NCBI GenBank assembly: GCA_019054805.1
Contig: JAHQIY010000002.1
Span: 8,618,001-8,682,000 of the forward strand
Source: Brachionus manjavacas
Lineage: Eukaryota; Rotifera; Eurotatoria; Ploima; Brachionidae
DNA: 64,000 nt
Direction: 5' to 3'
Part shown: in pieces, positions 23,601 through 31,888 of the stretch
How the letters are laid out: each line of letters begins with the position of its first letter
Numbering within the stretch: position 1 is the first letter of the stretch
Notes under the pieces: generated by a model
The model's database searches: none
Told to the model about the DNA's origin: nothing
What the model saw: only the letters and a program-made list of their open reading frames with translations
Position numbers and translations under genes: made by a program

Positions 23601-26428
23601 GACGTTTTCCAGTTATATTTTTAATAGTGAAAAAATAAATGGGAATGAGTGTTTTAGTGGGACCTAATTTAAAATACAGAAACTTGATCATTTTGGCTCT
23701 GGATTTTATTTCTATCAATCTTGGAAAAATACAATTTTACAATTTTATTTCAGAGATTTTTTTTTTTAAATTTGAATTCTTTACTCTGAAAATTTCTGAA
23801 AATAATAAGGATAAATCAACTATGCTGCATCCAAAAATGAGATAAAGCTTCAACTAATCTTAACTTTTAGGTTAAATCAATATTTTCCTTATGTATTTGG
23901 AAATGATACATTAAGCAAGACCTTTTAAATGATATCTTCATTTTTCACTTGCAAAGCAACTGTTCTAATTCATCTTAATATTCACCGATCTTATTTTCTA
24001 GATTAACCTTTTTTAAAAATAATTTATTCAAATTTAAAACAAAATCACCATCTAATTTTTTATGGACATGCGAAATAGAAAGAAATCACATTTCTGTCTA
24101 AAATTAAACTCATAAAAGAAAAATCACCAAATTTCAATCAATTTAAATTAAATTAATTCTGAACAATTTTAAATTAAAATTAAAGATCTAAGAAATTTTT
24201 TAGTTTAAAGATATTTTATTTAATAAATAAATGAATGTCATCGACAATAAATTTATCAGACGACATTAAAATTGACTGCTTTTTTAAAAAATTAGAAGTT
24301 AAACAAAACTTAGCGCTGTTTAAATTGTCAGTTTCCTTAAAAAATCAAATTGGTGAATGGAGGGAACTTGGGTAAAAGTTTTGAAAATAAATTTCAGAAT
24401 TAGGTATAACATCAAGCTAGTAAGATAAATAAGTGTCAATAAATGTTTAATAATTTAAAATTTTTTTCAAACTTTTACACTTGACTTTTTACGAACTCCA
24501 GCATTTTATTTTAATTAGATTTTTATTAAAAATTGCAGTGATGAAATGTGACTCAAAATAAATACTTTAAACATGAAATCTAGATTGTGGGGGTTGTTTC
24601 ATAACCTTAGATTTTGAAAACTCTAGAGGAGACATCAATCAGCTATTTAAAAATTTATAGAAAATTATTTTCATTTTACTGAGATTATGGGTAAAAACCG
24701 CTAAATAAATTAAAAATTAATCAAATTATTCAATCATTATCTGCACTAAAGGGACCTATATTGAAATAAGAGCACTTTTATGATGCCAAAGGGTTCATTC
24801 TAATTTAAGAAATCTTTAAATTTAAAATTTATTTAAAAGGATGTGCAAATAATTTTTTTTACCAAAAAACATACTATAATAAAATCCTTTGAGTACACTT
24901 TTTTTGGAATCAAATAAATCTCAGCTTATTTATTTTTTTTAGTTCCATATAAAAAAATTTTAAAAGGATTTTTTTTGGTGGTATAAAAATTTTGTGTTAG
25001 ACCCGATTTAGAATTGAAATTAATTGATAATTTGATGCAATGATCAAATTATTTCGGTTTTATGATACTATAGACTATTTTGAAATTTTGAAATTAAAAA
25101 ATTTTAAAAAAGAGCTGAATAAAAACATTTGGTAAAATATTTTAATAAAAAGTTAGATAAATGTTAAAATAGAAAAAAGATTTTAGTTGCACACAAAATA
25201 AATTTTCAGAGGTGAAATCCATTAAGTTCAGACCTGAGTGTTTGCCTTATTTTACCACAATAAAGTTTACTTGACAATTATTAAATGAACTTTATAAAAA
25301 TAATTTATTTTTAAGACCGATATTAATTATTTAAATTTAAAAATTGTATTTTCAAAAATTTCCCGACTAACTAAATATTCTTATGATCTGTTTAGCTTTA
25401 TCAAAAATGCCATTTTTTCAATTAAATTCAATTAGAGGAAACAAAATTTTCGGCAAATTTAAACTGAGCTTACAAAAAAAATTTACTGAAAAAAATATTT
25501 TGCAATTAATTCTTAAGTGACTAAAGAAATAAACAACAAAAAAATAAAAATTAAAAAAAAACAACTTTTAAATTAGTTAGATTAGAATTTAAAGAATCGT
25601 TTTTTTAGTCCATGGAGAAAATATTTTCAATCACGAAATAAGAGCGGCATGTAAACTAATGGTATACTTTAATTGAAAAATATTACGCAAAACACCACGA
25701 TAAATATTTATCTTCCGCTGAATACTAAAAGATATTGCTTTTTTTTAATTGAAGAAAATTGTTTGTCTTTTTTAATTTAGTTAAGTAACTCAGCAAACAT
25801 ATTTTATTAAAAGATAGCTTGAGAAAAATTGGCTTTGAAAGTAAATGCTTGGTTTGTTTAAACAGACACTTTATTCAAATTAACTTGGCATTTTGATCAA
25901 TAAGTTTTTGATTTAAGTTAATTTCGAAAAATAAAATCCAGAACTTACCTGAATCATTTTGTTGAATTGCGTTAGCTAAATCAGGAAATCTTTGCCTTAT
26001 TGCTTCCAAATGCGATGGATCTGACATCAACATTTGAAGCATATTTGCCAAATTGGGGGCTTTTAAAGCAATTAGTAGAGGTTTTATTTAGAAAAATAAT
26101 CAAATTCACTTAAAGCTTGTTCGGAAGTTCTTGACGAATGTGGCCTAGAGCGTGGCACATTTATTGATCCGAAATCAATTAGTGGTACATCAATGGAGGA
26201 GTTTGAAGGCGCAGCTTGAACCACAATGATGTCATTTTCACCTATTGAATAATTAGCCAGAGTTTTGTTTGTGTCATTCAGCAATCGACCATTGAAGCTC
26301 AGTGACATCCGGCCTGCTCCTACTCCTGTCTCTTGTTCACACAGAGCTTTTAAATTTATTATCTCCAAATCAGAGCTAACTTCAACTGGATAAATATTTC
26401 CGTCCAATGTGGTCAATATTATTTTCAT
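5627..26428 (-). CDS. DDI1: DDI1/DDI2 ubiquitin-shuttle aspartic protease, complete, with a 19.45-kb intron
   Basis: Exons on the minus strand: 26428-26110, 26059-25949, 6498-6127, 6073-5970 and 5911-5627. Phases agree at every junction and give 396 residues, the same length as human DDI1. Residues 1-75 are the ubiquitin-like domain ([10 protein letters not shown]..., [10 protein letters not shown]). A helical segment ([19 protein letters not shown], about 185-202) precedes the retroviral-protease fold with the catalytic motif [12 protein letters not shown] (Asp about 223), then [20 protein letters not shown] and [16 protein letters not shown]-terminal UBA domain (about 350-390, [14 protein letters not shown]) is present, as in yeast and most invertebrate orthologues; vertebrate DDI proteins lack a typical one. 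DDI proteins bind ubiquitinated substrates and the proteasome and cleave highly ubiquitinated proteins such as NRF1. Introns 1, 3 and 4 are 50-58 nt, but intron 2 (6499-25948) is about 19,450 nt and contains two other genes. Confidence 0.95.
7226..7530. repeat. Member of the GTGAAGTTTGGAGC MITE-like family
   Basis: The left end reads GGCGGCGGTGAAGTTCGGAG. The right part (about 7425-7510: TAAGTTTTTTG, then GATGCTAAAAATTTTCGAAA) is recognisably the same as 27962-28030 inside the better preserved copy at 27874. The right terminus is eroded. No coding sequence is present. Confidence 0.5.
8757..8832. repeat. Dispersed ~75-bp repeat, copy 1
   Basis: The sequence starting TTTCATCATTTTTATTAAG and running through GATCATG to AACTTCAA recurs in direct orientation at 17774-17846 with a few substitutions. 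Both copies lie in the DDI1 giant intron. The upstream poly-A/T tracts differ. The nature of the repeat is unknown. Confidence 0.5.
11542..12294 (+). CDS. Nested single-exon gene: unrecognised two-pass membrane protein (250 aa)
   Basis: I do not recognise this family. The ORF is intact and uninterrupted, and clearly more GC-rich than the DNA around it, with GC-biased third positions like the RCC1 exons; this argues for a real, well-expressed gene. Residues 1-140 are low-complexity and probably disordered, rich in His, Asn and Ser (a HHHH run near residue 40, serine clusters near 90-120). Two hydrophobic segments follow: about 147-169 ([18 protein letters not shown]) and about 183-209 ([20 protein letters not shown]), joined by a short loop with two cysteines ([12 protein letters not shown]). 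A basic/polar tail of about 40 residues ([18 protein letters not shown]) completes the protein. The gene sits inside the DDI1 intron in antisense orientation. An AATAAA-like signal at about 12480-12487 could end the transcript. The start is the first ATG of the frame. Confidence 0.8.
   Translation: MHSTVQTGLFTPNIYNCEHNMYSPNGGHSRNNQYHLPPHHHHLNYQRTHVKDASVHSSLLGINVLHGSHAEGLNKPDSHPSSKNNLSASNITFSSNKNLSSESNLKRHQSSVSISSMNKMKTSMEQNVQVDHGGHEKNFFDYTKPCGFLTLVLGCVLLVFSLVCFVLVLSKRACKMAHTCANAVVILGAVSFLVIGIVMIFFGLVIVIYSKRDSQTKVIVARASQFDRMVNREPNESNKKHASLPLLSTN
13431..13640 (+). repeat. Two tandem LINE/SINE 3' tails with conserved stem-loop
   Basis: Two copies, at 13431-13465 and 13576-13620, of the block CTGAAGGAGC...AGCTCGGTACAG, each followed by an AAATAAATA-type tail. 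GAGC and GCTC pair around a short loop. The same block occurs at 13991, 18664, 35587 and 36037. A T-rich tract with a common TTAACTTTAATTTTATTTTT core lies upstream. These look like 3' termini of retroposed copies. The short minus-strand open frame at 13589-13846 overlaps the second tail and is not supported as a gene. Confidence 0.65.
13991..14036 (+). repeat. LINE/SINE 3' tail with conserved stem-loop
   Basis: Third local copy of the CTGAAGGAGC...AGCTCGGTA block, followed by AACAAATAAATAAA. The upstream 110 bp is T-rich, as in the other copies. It lies immediately before an unrelated LINE fragment. Confidence 0.6.
14108..14775 (+). pseudogene. Decayed non-LTR retrotransposon (RT fragment and 3' end)
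   Basis: Translated pieces show reverse-transcriptase motifs: [18 protein letters not shown] (motif B region) and [12 protein letters not shown] (the catalytic A/YADD motif, here FADD). After a deletion follow [11 protein letters not shown] and a C-terminal stretch [16 protein letters not shown]. Several stop codons and at least one large internal deletion make it non-functional. The CR1/Jockey-type arrangement is a family-level guess. The 3' part ends near a run of AATAAATTATTTTAATAATAA. Confidence 0.75.
15168..15470 (+). other. Retroelement 3' end followed by an AT-hook-ending coding remnant
   Basis: Positions 15168-15230 resemble a LINE-type 3' UTR (GAAGGAGCTTCACTTCG, then GTTAGCTCGAAGCC) ending in a poly-A run. 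Immediately downstream a plus-strand frame of about 60 codons ends at TAA (15467-15469) with [23 protein letters not shown] is a canonical AT-hook core. I see no start codon or upstream domain, so it could be the C-terminus of a retroelement ORF or a lost exon. The open frame on the opposite strand here is a low-complexity shadow. Confidence 0.35.
17774..17846. repeat. Dispersed ~75-bp repeat, copy 2
   Basis: Direct-orientation counterpart of 8757-8832: it shares the CATCATTTTTATTAAG block, the GATCATAAGATCATG core and the AACTTCAA end. Confidence 0.5.
18105..18300 (-). repeat. Possible tRNA-derived SINE remnant
   Basis: On the minus strand, TATCCTAGTGGA (about 18280-18291) matches the Pol III A-box consensus at about 10 of 12 positions. 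About 110 nt further, GAGTCGAAACC resembles a B box. The box spacing is wider than in tRNAs, and an internal T run would stop Pol III, so this is at best a degraded unit. A TAG triplet run (18306-18320) borders it. The short open frame here (18098-18289) is probably fortuitous. Confidence 0.3.
18664..18702 (+). repeat. Diverged LINE/SINE 3' tail
   Basis: AAGAAAGCTTAAGCTCTGTACAG followed by ATAAACAAATAAG is a diverged copy of the stem-loop plus AAATAA tail seen at 13431, 13576, 13991, 35587 and 36037; the AGCTTAAGCT hairpin is kept. No coding sequence is attached. Confidence 0.5.
19454..20278 (-). CDS. Nested single-exon gene: unrecognised two-pass membrane protein (274 aa)
   Basis: I do not recognise this family. 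It is an uninterrupted 274-codon ORF from ATG to stop, in DNA where random frames rarely exceed 80 codons. A signal-anchor-like first segment (about residues 9-28, [20 protein letters not shown]) is followed by a loop of about 65 residues with a likely N-glycosylation site (NFT) and cysteines, then a second hydrophobic segment (about 108-127, [20 protein letters not shown]). The remaining about 145 residues are polar and serine-rich ([32 protein letters not shown]), a plausible cytoplasmic tail. Both termini would then be cytoplasmic. It lies within the DDI1 intron on the same strand as the host. A small intron near the T-rich tract at 19985-19995 was considered, but the frame reads through without it. 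Confidence 0.75.
   Translation of the reverse strand: MNRKAKFAYFFMLTGLFVFMVSFLIILNHFLNGDFTKSSHLILKDKNFTHYINTNNPDSTLYLKLYCSFKDFITENEVDQDAVHLNIIQSKCFTFFFSFLLCSSDKVYFVIIIIICVFGFCLLSHGCVNFYKYDISLLAMAHSTSNMSDVATEHKMKKSDSDLCCIKSGILASPHLVSERVCPFAYEELPRFMVTNDQVGSRLGSYRSTDSKMTPNSPFLLDNKNNCGAFNFSDINRTESKFKYGNFRFERPYRYRGLSSGSSSKFLGCDEIFL
20945..21286. mobile_element. Foldback MITE with perfect 8-bp target duplication
   Basis: The 342-bp element has terminal repeats GGTTTTGTGAAATTCAGTAC (left) and its complement with one mismatch (right, 21267-21286). AAAAAGAT flanks it exactly on both sides (20937-20944 and 21287-21294). The two halves are imperfectly complementary over most of their length; the pair GTGCAACATGCAAAGTTGCA (about 21054) and its counterpart at about 21188-21211 lie deeper in the arms. 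There is no coding capacity. An 8-bp duplication suits hAT or P-type transposases. Confidence 0.85.
22386..22431 (+). repeat. Short GC-rich dispersed block, copy 1
   Basis: The block AACGGGGTCCGGGGCGCATC, continuing TTGGTTTAGAGATTCGGG to about 22431, recurs at 41345-41390 with a handful of changes. It stands out from the AT-rich background. No tRNA, ribozyme or protein motif was recognised. Confidence 0.5.
22600..22980 (+). pseudogene. Non-LTR retrotransposon 3' end
   Basis: The frame at 22638-22868 encodes the C-terminal region of a CR1/L2-type reverse-transcriptase polyprotein: [20 protein letters not shown] followed by [20 protein letters not shown]. This matches the typical motif of hydrophobic residues before WNxLP. 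It ends at a natural stop (22866-22868) and is followed by a compact 3' UTR with GTAGCTCG...AGCTAC-type complementarity and an ATT microsatellite tail (22950-22970). Everything upstream is missing, so this is a 5'-truncated insertion. Confidence 0.75.
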
Positions 26429-27332
26429 TTCTTAAATACAGAAATAATTGGTGACTTTAATTATATTCAATCAACTTAAAATAGAATTTTTAAATGACCA
26501 GTATTTAAAGTGGTATTGATAAAGAAAGAGATCAATCTAGAATTATTCTAATAAACTATTACAATATTGATTGGACTTATGTGTCATAGTCAAGTGATTA
26601 AATTTAGAAATTTTACTTTTAATTATCAAGTTGGTTAAGAACAGAAAGAAATTTTAAATAAACAAAAATTTTAATAAACAACAATAACTTTATTTATAGC
26701 ATTTTCTAGATAAATTTGATAATGCTTTTCAAAAATTGATTCTTTTTTTGATTTTACTCTTTAGTGCTGATCAATGAAAAAAAAAAGTTATCAATTATTT
26801 ATTTTTATTTTATTTCCTTTTATTTTTACAAAAAAAATCAATAAAGAGAAATTAGAGAAAATAAAATCTTGTCAACTTGTTGATTTAAATTTCTTTTTAA
26901 TTTTTAATATATTTTTATTTCTTTCCAAACCAAATTGTTAAATTTCGTCAAAGTGATTGAAAGAATTTTTTTGGAAAATTCAATTTAGTTACGCAAAGTT
27001 ATTTCGCAAAAATTGATTGAAGGTGTAAAAAAAATGCACGTTTATTTCCTTATTAATTTTCATTTTTCATATATGAAATATTATACTGATGCACTGATTT
27101 AAAGAATTGGAAGTTGGTACAATGATTGATTATGCAAATTCATCTATCTTTTCTAATTATGATGACATAGTCATACTATCTCCATCCGAAAAAAAAATTT
27201 AAAAAATAGTAAGAATCTTTACTCTAGTAGCTTGAAATAAGTTCTGTAAATTTTAAATTTATTGAACTCTAGAGAAACATAATTTCTGATGTATTTTCGC
27301 GGTTTTTAATTGTAATGAATATTAAAGCAATT

Positions 27333-27566
27333 GTAGCGTAAAGTTTGGCACAATAAAATTTAATTTTTTCCTAAGCGTTTTTTTTTTATTAACTAAAAGA
27401 TTATCCTTAATTGTATTATTAAAATATGATTTCATATCTTCAATATAAATTATATATAAAAAATAAATTAATTAACTACAAGCTTTGTTTTCTGATCGGA
27501 AATTTTTTAAATTAGAGACAATTTCAACAATTTTAAAAAATTTTGCTCCAAACTTTACACTCTTGT
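27333..27566. mobile_element. GTGAAGTTTGGAGC-family MITE, copy
   Basis: Terminal inverted repeats: AGCGTAAAGTTTGGCAC at the left, and the complement of GTGTAAAGTTTGGAGCAAAA at the right (about 27541-27560). The interior is AT-rich and non-coding. Exact boundaries and a target duplication were not resolved. Confidence 0.5.
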
Positions 27567-27873
27567 GAACAAATTTAACTTTTGACATTGAACCATTTTT
27601 TCATGGTTCACTAACAGATTTATTTTTTTTTACTTCGATTGTATTTTTTTTTTAATTCTTAAATTTTTTCCAAAATTTATGCTCTGTGAAGCTTGGTACA
27701 AAAGAACAGAACCAAATCTTTATAAAATATCTTATGATTTTTATTATAGTGGTTAAAAAAATCTGCAAAATCTCTGCTAAATTGTATCAAATTAGATTCC
27801 CTTTAAAAAAAAATTTTTTAAACTTCATTTTTTTAAAAATAAATCACACCTTAAACAGTTTTAGAAAGTAAAG

Positions 27874-28073
27874 TTGTGGCAGTGGTAAAGTTTGGAGTAA
27901 AACTGTTCATTAAATTAAAAATCAAACTCAAACTTTTTTTTTCTTTCGTGAATATTTTCTTAACTTAAGTTTTTTGGATTTTAATGCCAAAAATTTTCAA
28001 AATTATCAATTTATTTTTTTAATATTTTGCTTTGCTTCAATTTTTTACTCCAAACTTCACCACCGCAAGGTTC
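27874..28073. mobile_element. GTGAAGTTTGGAGC-family MITE, best-preserved copy
   Basis: About 200 bp with terminal inverted repeats: GTGGTAAAGTTTGGAGTAAAA-like at the left and the complement of GCGGTGGTGAAGTTTGGAGT at the right. Interior words (AATGCCAAAAATTTTCAAAA) recur at 7450-7475. No target duplication was identified with confidence. Confidence 0.55.
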
Positions 28074-28261
28074 AGCCTAGAATTTTAAACCATATGTAAT
28101 ATGATTCAAGTTTTTAAGAAATATTTTTCTATCTAATTTTACAAATTATTTTTGTTGCTCTTCCAATCAAGGATTGAAAGAGAGAACTGATCCCATAATC
28201 CCAATCTATTTTTAAATTATTTTAAAAAATATTAATTCCAATTTTAAATTTAAGGTTAGTG

Positions 28262-28329
28262 ATGTCGCCTGATCTTTTGCTTGCTCGAGCGATAGATCAA
28301 CTGAGTACTTCTAATTTGGAAAAAAAGGT
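28262..28329 (+). other. Exon-like stretch beginning MSPDLLLARAIDQL
   Basis: An acceptor-like TTTAAG lies upstream. The frame from ATG 28262 reads MSPDLLLARAIDQLSTSNLE then KK, and a donor-like GTTAAC follows AAAAAG. Base composition is more balanced than around it. I could not connect it in frame to another exon (the candidate at 31361 has a different phase), so it may be an exon of an unseen gene, a relic, or chance. Confidence 0.25.
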
Positions 28330-28883
28330 TAACACAAAAGAGAAGTTAATTAAAAATTCGATTCTTATATTTTTAAAAGATGATTTTATTACATTTTAGA
28401 CCTTTTTTATGAAAGTTATATTCAGTTCTAATTGAATGATTTAAAAATAAATTAAGTTTACTTGAATTTTGCTATTTTAATGCTTAAATCGATGAGATTG
28501 ATTAATTAAATCTTGATCAAAAAATATTTGAAGTTTTTTAATTTAGTTAAAAAGACTAAAAAATATACTAATTTAAAGATTAAAGAAAACTATGAGAAAT
28601 TTTATTTCAATAAAAATTTAAGCTTCTTTAAAAAATTTTTTTTTCTAGTAAAATATCTTTACTGTTCATTTACAATCTTCTACTTATTAATTATTTAATT
28701 AATCCCCATAATTTAATTTTAAATCAATGGCGCTGGAATACATGAATTTTTAGATCCATGTTGGTGACGAATTACAAAAATTCAATAAATTTATAAAATT
28801 ATTTATTGAAAAAAAGTGTTTATAGACAGCTTTTAGCTTAATAAAGGCGTTTAGTTAACGAGTCGATTAAATAAAAATAAAAG

Positions 28884-29701
28884 TTAGTTTTCATAAAATC
28901 TTGGCAATTCAGTGTTGAGAATGACATTTCGTTCGACACCCTTGTCAGTGACCACTGCGTAGCGGATGCATCCACCGCTGCTTCCGTCTCTGGCGATCGC
29001 CATCGCAACAGCTTTAGCAGAAAAAAAAATTAATAAAATTCTATTATTAAATTTATGTTACCATTTTTGACTATTTCCAAGCATTCATTTTTTTCCATGC
29101 TGGGCTTGTAAAATGCGTCAAGGTAGCCCATGGCGTAAATGCTGCCCGAGCCACTAATGTAAATGCTTTTGCGCACAATCATTCCACTAATGGGCACCAC
29201 GTACACTTGACCTCCCTTGTAGCTGTCCCATCCAGCGACCATTACCGAAGCAAGCAGTCTTTCTTTGTTGTTGTAAATGATCGATTTGGCCAGATGAGCG
29301 GCTGTGTTTACCAAGGGAGACGATCCAGTCTCCATTTCATGAAACTCCAGATGATACTTGACAATGTCAGCAATGGCTTGGGTGTCGGCAGCTGAGCCGG
29401 AGCGCAAGCAAAATATGCGATCGGCCAAAGGTGTAATTTTATCAGTTACACGGTTGGCTACATAGGCTCTGAGTTTTAAAAAATAATTTAATTTTTCCAA
29501 CTTTAAAAATTTGATTTAAAATACCCAGTGGTTGTTCGGGAATCGGCTGCAATTATTACACCTCCTTTGAATTCGGCCGCTACAATTGTAGTCTAAAAAT
29601 GGATTTTAATTTTTTTTTTTAATTTAGTCAGTAGGACGTACACCAGTCTTGTGTTCTTCTTTTATCCAGTCAGGAATGGTAATATCCGAGGTGGCGATCA
29701 T
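28884..29701 (-). CDS. PSMB6: Proteasome subunit beta type-6 (beta1, caspase-like), complete
   Basis: Exons on the minus strand are 29701-29642, 29592-29525, 29468-29062 and 29011-28884, with introns of 49-56 nt; all phases agree. The 220-residue protein is a 20S core peptidase subunit. A 20-residue propeptide ends KTG and is cleaved before TTIVAAEFKGG, exposing the catalytic Thr1. Counting from Thr1, the catalytic partners Asp17 (AADSR) and Lys33 (VTDKITP) are present. Arg45 (IFCLRSGSAADTQ) lines the S1 pocket and identifies the acid-preferring constitutive beta1 rather than immunoproteasome beta1i. The C-terminal half carries VMVAGWDSYKGGQVYVVP, SGSGSIYAMGYLDA and ARDGSSGGCIR. Exon 1 encodes exactly the propeptide, so the mature enzyme starts at the first codon of exon 2. 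The start gives a normal short beta1 propeptide. Confidence 0.96.
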
Positions 29702-30856
29702 TTTGGAATTAAGTTATTTTAATAAATTCTATTGTATAATTAAAGTGTATGCTTTTTTTAAGTCAAGAAAAAATATGCTTTGGATGATGATGCATTTAAA
29801 TTTCAAAATAAAGTTATTTCAAATTTTTAAATTTATTTTCGTGCAAATCTATCTAGTAAAAATCTTAATGAATAATTTTGGAAATTCTTTTCTCTGGTTA
29901 CACTTTTAGAAAATATTGAATTTTTTTTTGTTAATTTTTTTTTCTAATATAAATTTTTGAAAGAAAAAAAATATTTTCGAGCCATTCATAAATTCAATGC
30001 TATCTGAGCTTTTTCTAATATTCCTTTTGTAGATTGGGTCTGAAAAAAATTTCATAATTTAAAAATATCAAATAAATTCAGATTAAATTAATAAAAAGTA
30101 GCCTTTTTTATCAAATTACAGTAAATCTAATTATTTTTTTGAAGAAATAGAATTTTTCTTCAAAAATGTACAGTCATTAAAAATTTGACTCTTATTTTAG
30201 TGAAATTTTCTTCAAAATTTTAAATTTTTTTAAACTTTTATAATAAATAGTTCGCAATTAATTTGACTATTTTACTACAGTCCATTTTTGTCTATGGCTT
30301 TTTTTACTTTTTTTATCAGATAAAAAATTTATTTAGTTTTTTATTTAAAAAACATAATCAATGTTTCTTTAAGAAGAAATTTATAAGCTTCAGTTAAAAT
30401 CGTTAAAATCAATTGTTTGTCGTGACAAGGCAACTTTAAAGAAAAATTTTTCGAAGAAATTTAGAACAAAAATAGTTTTAATTCTAAAAATAAATAAACT
30501 TTATTTCAAAATTTACTCAGTATGAGCGTCATTGTTTATTATTAGATTTTTAATTTTCAAAGCATTTTTTTTTGAAAATGCTTCTTTATTAATTTTTGCA
30601 GATTAATAATTTTTCACTATCCCCAGTACTGGCACCTTGTCGAATGATCCAAGCTCTTTTAAAATATAATTTACTCAAATATAATTTACTGGTACTGAAA
30701 TTTAAGTTCTTGTAGTTTTTTTTTGTCATATGGGTGACCAATTTCAACATTTAATTGAAATGGTACCATAGATTAATGAAGAATTTTTATTCCTTCTAGC
30801 ATGTGTATTTTATACAATCATAATTAATGAAACATCTCATTAATTATGATTGTGTG

Positions 30857-31141
30857 ACCGTATTTCCTCAAATATAAGAAAGTTCGGTCATCAAAGGATT
30901 TCTTCTATTCGAAAATTTTTCACTCCCAAAATGTGACTCAATTACAAGAAATTAATAGCTTTTTTTTTTCTTCTATTAAAAACTAGAAAAATGCATGTTT
31001 TACATGAGAGATGATTCATAAATTTTTTTTTAAACAAGACACATATTCTCTAGAAAAATAACTCAAATATAGGAAAATTTTTGACTGAAATACAAACAAG
31101 TTTCTTCTATTTGTGGTTACTTCTATTTGAGGAAATACGGT
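30857..31141. mobile_element. MITE with ACCGTATTTCCTCAAATA termini
   Basis: The 285-bp segment opens ACCGTATTTCCTCAAATA and closes with its exact complement. The interior contains further inverted words (TTCTTCTATT) and repeated CAAATATAGGAAA-type motifs. A related end occurs at 54496. There is no ORF. The flanking bases do not show a clear duplication. Confidence 0.65.
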
Positions 31142-31360
31142 AAATAGATGTTTCGATTTTGACTTTCCCTTTCATTAGAACTGATCATGAGAATATTCAG
31201 TTTTTCAAATAGTAATTAAACGAAATAAACTTAGTTAGTTAACATCAAATTTTATTTGTAAACAATTTCAGGATTTCTTTAAAAAGATTCGAAGAAAAAT
31301 TGCTCATTAATTTTATTCTTAAATAGCCATTAATATAATTTGAATTTTTATTTATTTAGA

Positions 31361-31597
31361 TATTGCCTACAAATTCAAAAATTACCGAAATAATGAGAAA
31401 AAAATAACGAAAATTATAAAATCAGCCAGTTTAGAAGAATGCCTTAGTATAATAGCCGAAAAAGATGAAGCTGATACATCCAATAATTCTTTAAGGCGAT
31501 ATTTAGTGAAAATTCATGTTCAATTATTTATCAGTGTATCAGCTCTTAACAAAAGACGTTATTTATATAATTGGATTGCTAATAATGTTCTTTGATT
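31361..31597 (+). other. Orphan open reading stretch, possible 3' terminal exon
   Basis: After a TTTATTTAG acceptor-like site a frame of about 77 codons runs open to TGA (31595-31597), without a useful ATG. It contains KKITKIIKSASLEECLSIIA and NKRRYLYNWIANNVL. Such length without a stop is unusual in this AT-rich DNA. No family is recognised. The entry phase requires one base from the preceding exon. It could be a terminal exon whose partners lie elsewhere, or a transposon remnant. Confidence 0.3.
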
Positions 31598-31888
31598 TCA
31601 AATTTACTCAAGCTAATTTTTGTCTAGTTAAAGGGCTATTAAGTAATTTTAAAATAAATAAGCAAGTTATTGAATAAGTAATTAAAGTCTTTCTATTGAG
31701 AAAAATGTGAATTAATGTTCGCCTTAATCAAGCGTCAAAATTAATTTTCAGTTAAAAAACAGTTGAAAAAAAAACTTATTAATTATTTCCTTATTATTAA
31801 CTTAAAAATTATTTGAAAACTATCATTTAATAATTAAATAAATTATGATGTTTTAGAAAAAATTTTCATCGATTATTTCCGATGAAAT

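Larger units (their letters stand above)
6499..25948 (-). other. Giant intron 2 of DDI1
   Basis: The donor is GTAAGT after the codons for NDS; the acceptor is a T-rich tract ending AAG before RIAQLMNQ. The split codon (G plus CT, Ala) restores the frame. The intron carries two intact single-exon genes (11542-12294 plus, 19454-20278 minus), decayed LINE pieces, a SINE-like unit and MITEs. Apart from separately listed items I see only AT-rich sequence at 6499-7225, 7531-11541, 12295-13430, 15540-18100, 18703-19453, 20279-20944, 21295-22385 and 22981-25948. Confidence 0.85.
26429..28883. other. Intergenic region between DDI1 and PSMB6
   Basis: AT-rich. It contains the DDI1 upstream region, two related MITE-like elements (27333-27566, 27874-28073) and an exon-like stretch at 28262-28329. 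Short open frames at 27686-27871 and 28513-28698 are A/T-rich with F/K/N/I composition and look random. Confidence 0.5.
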
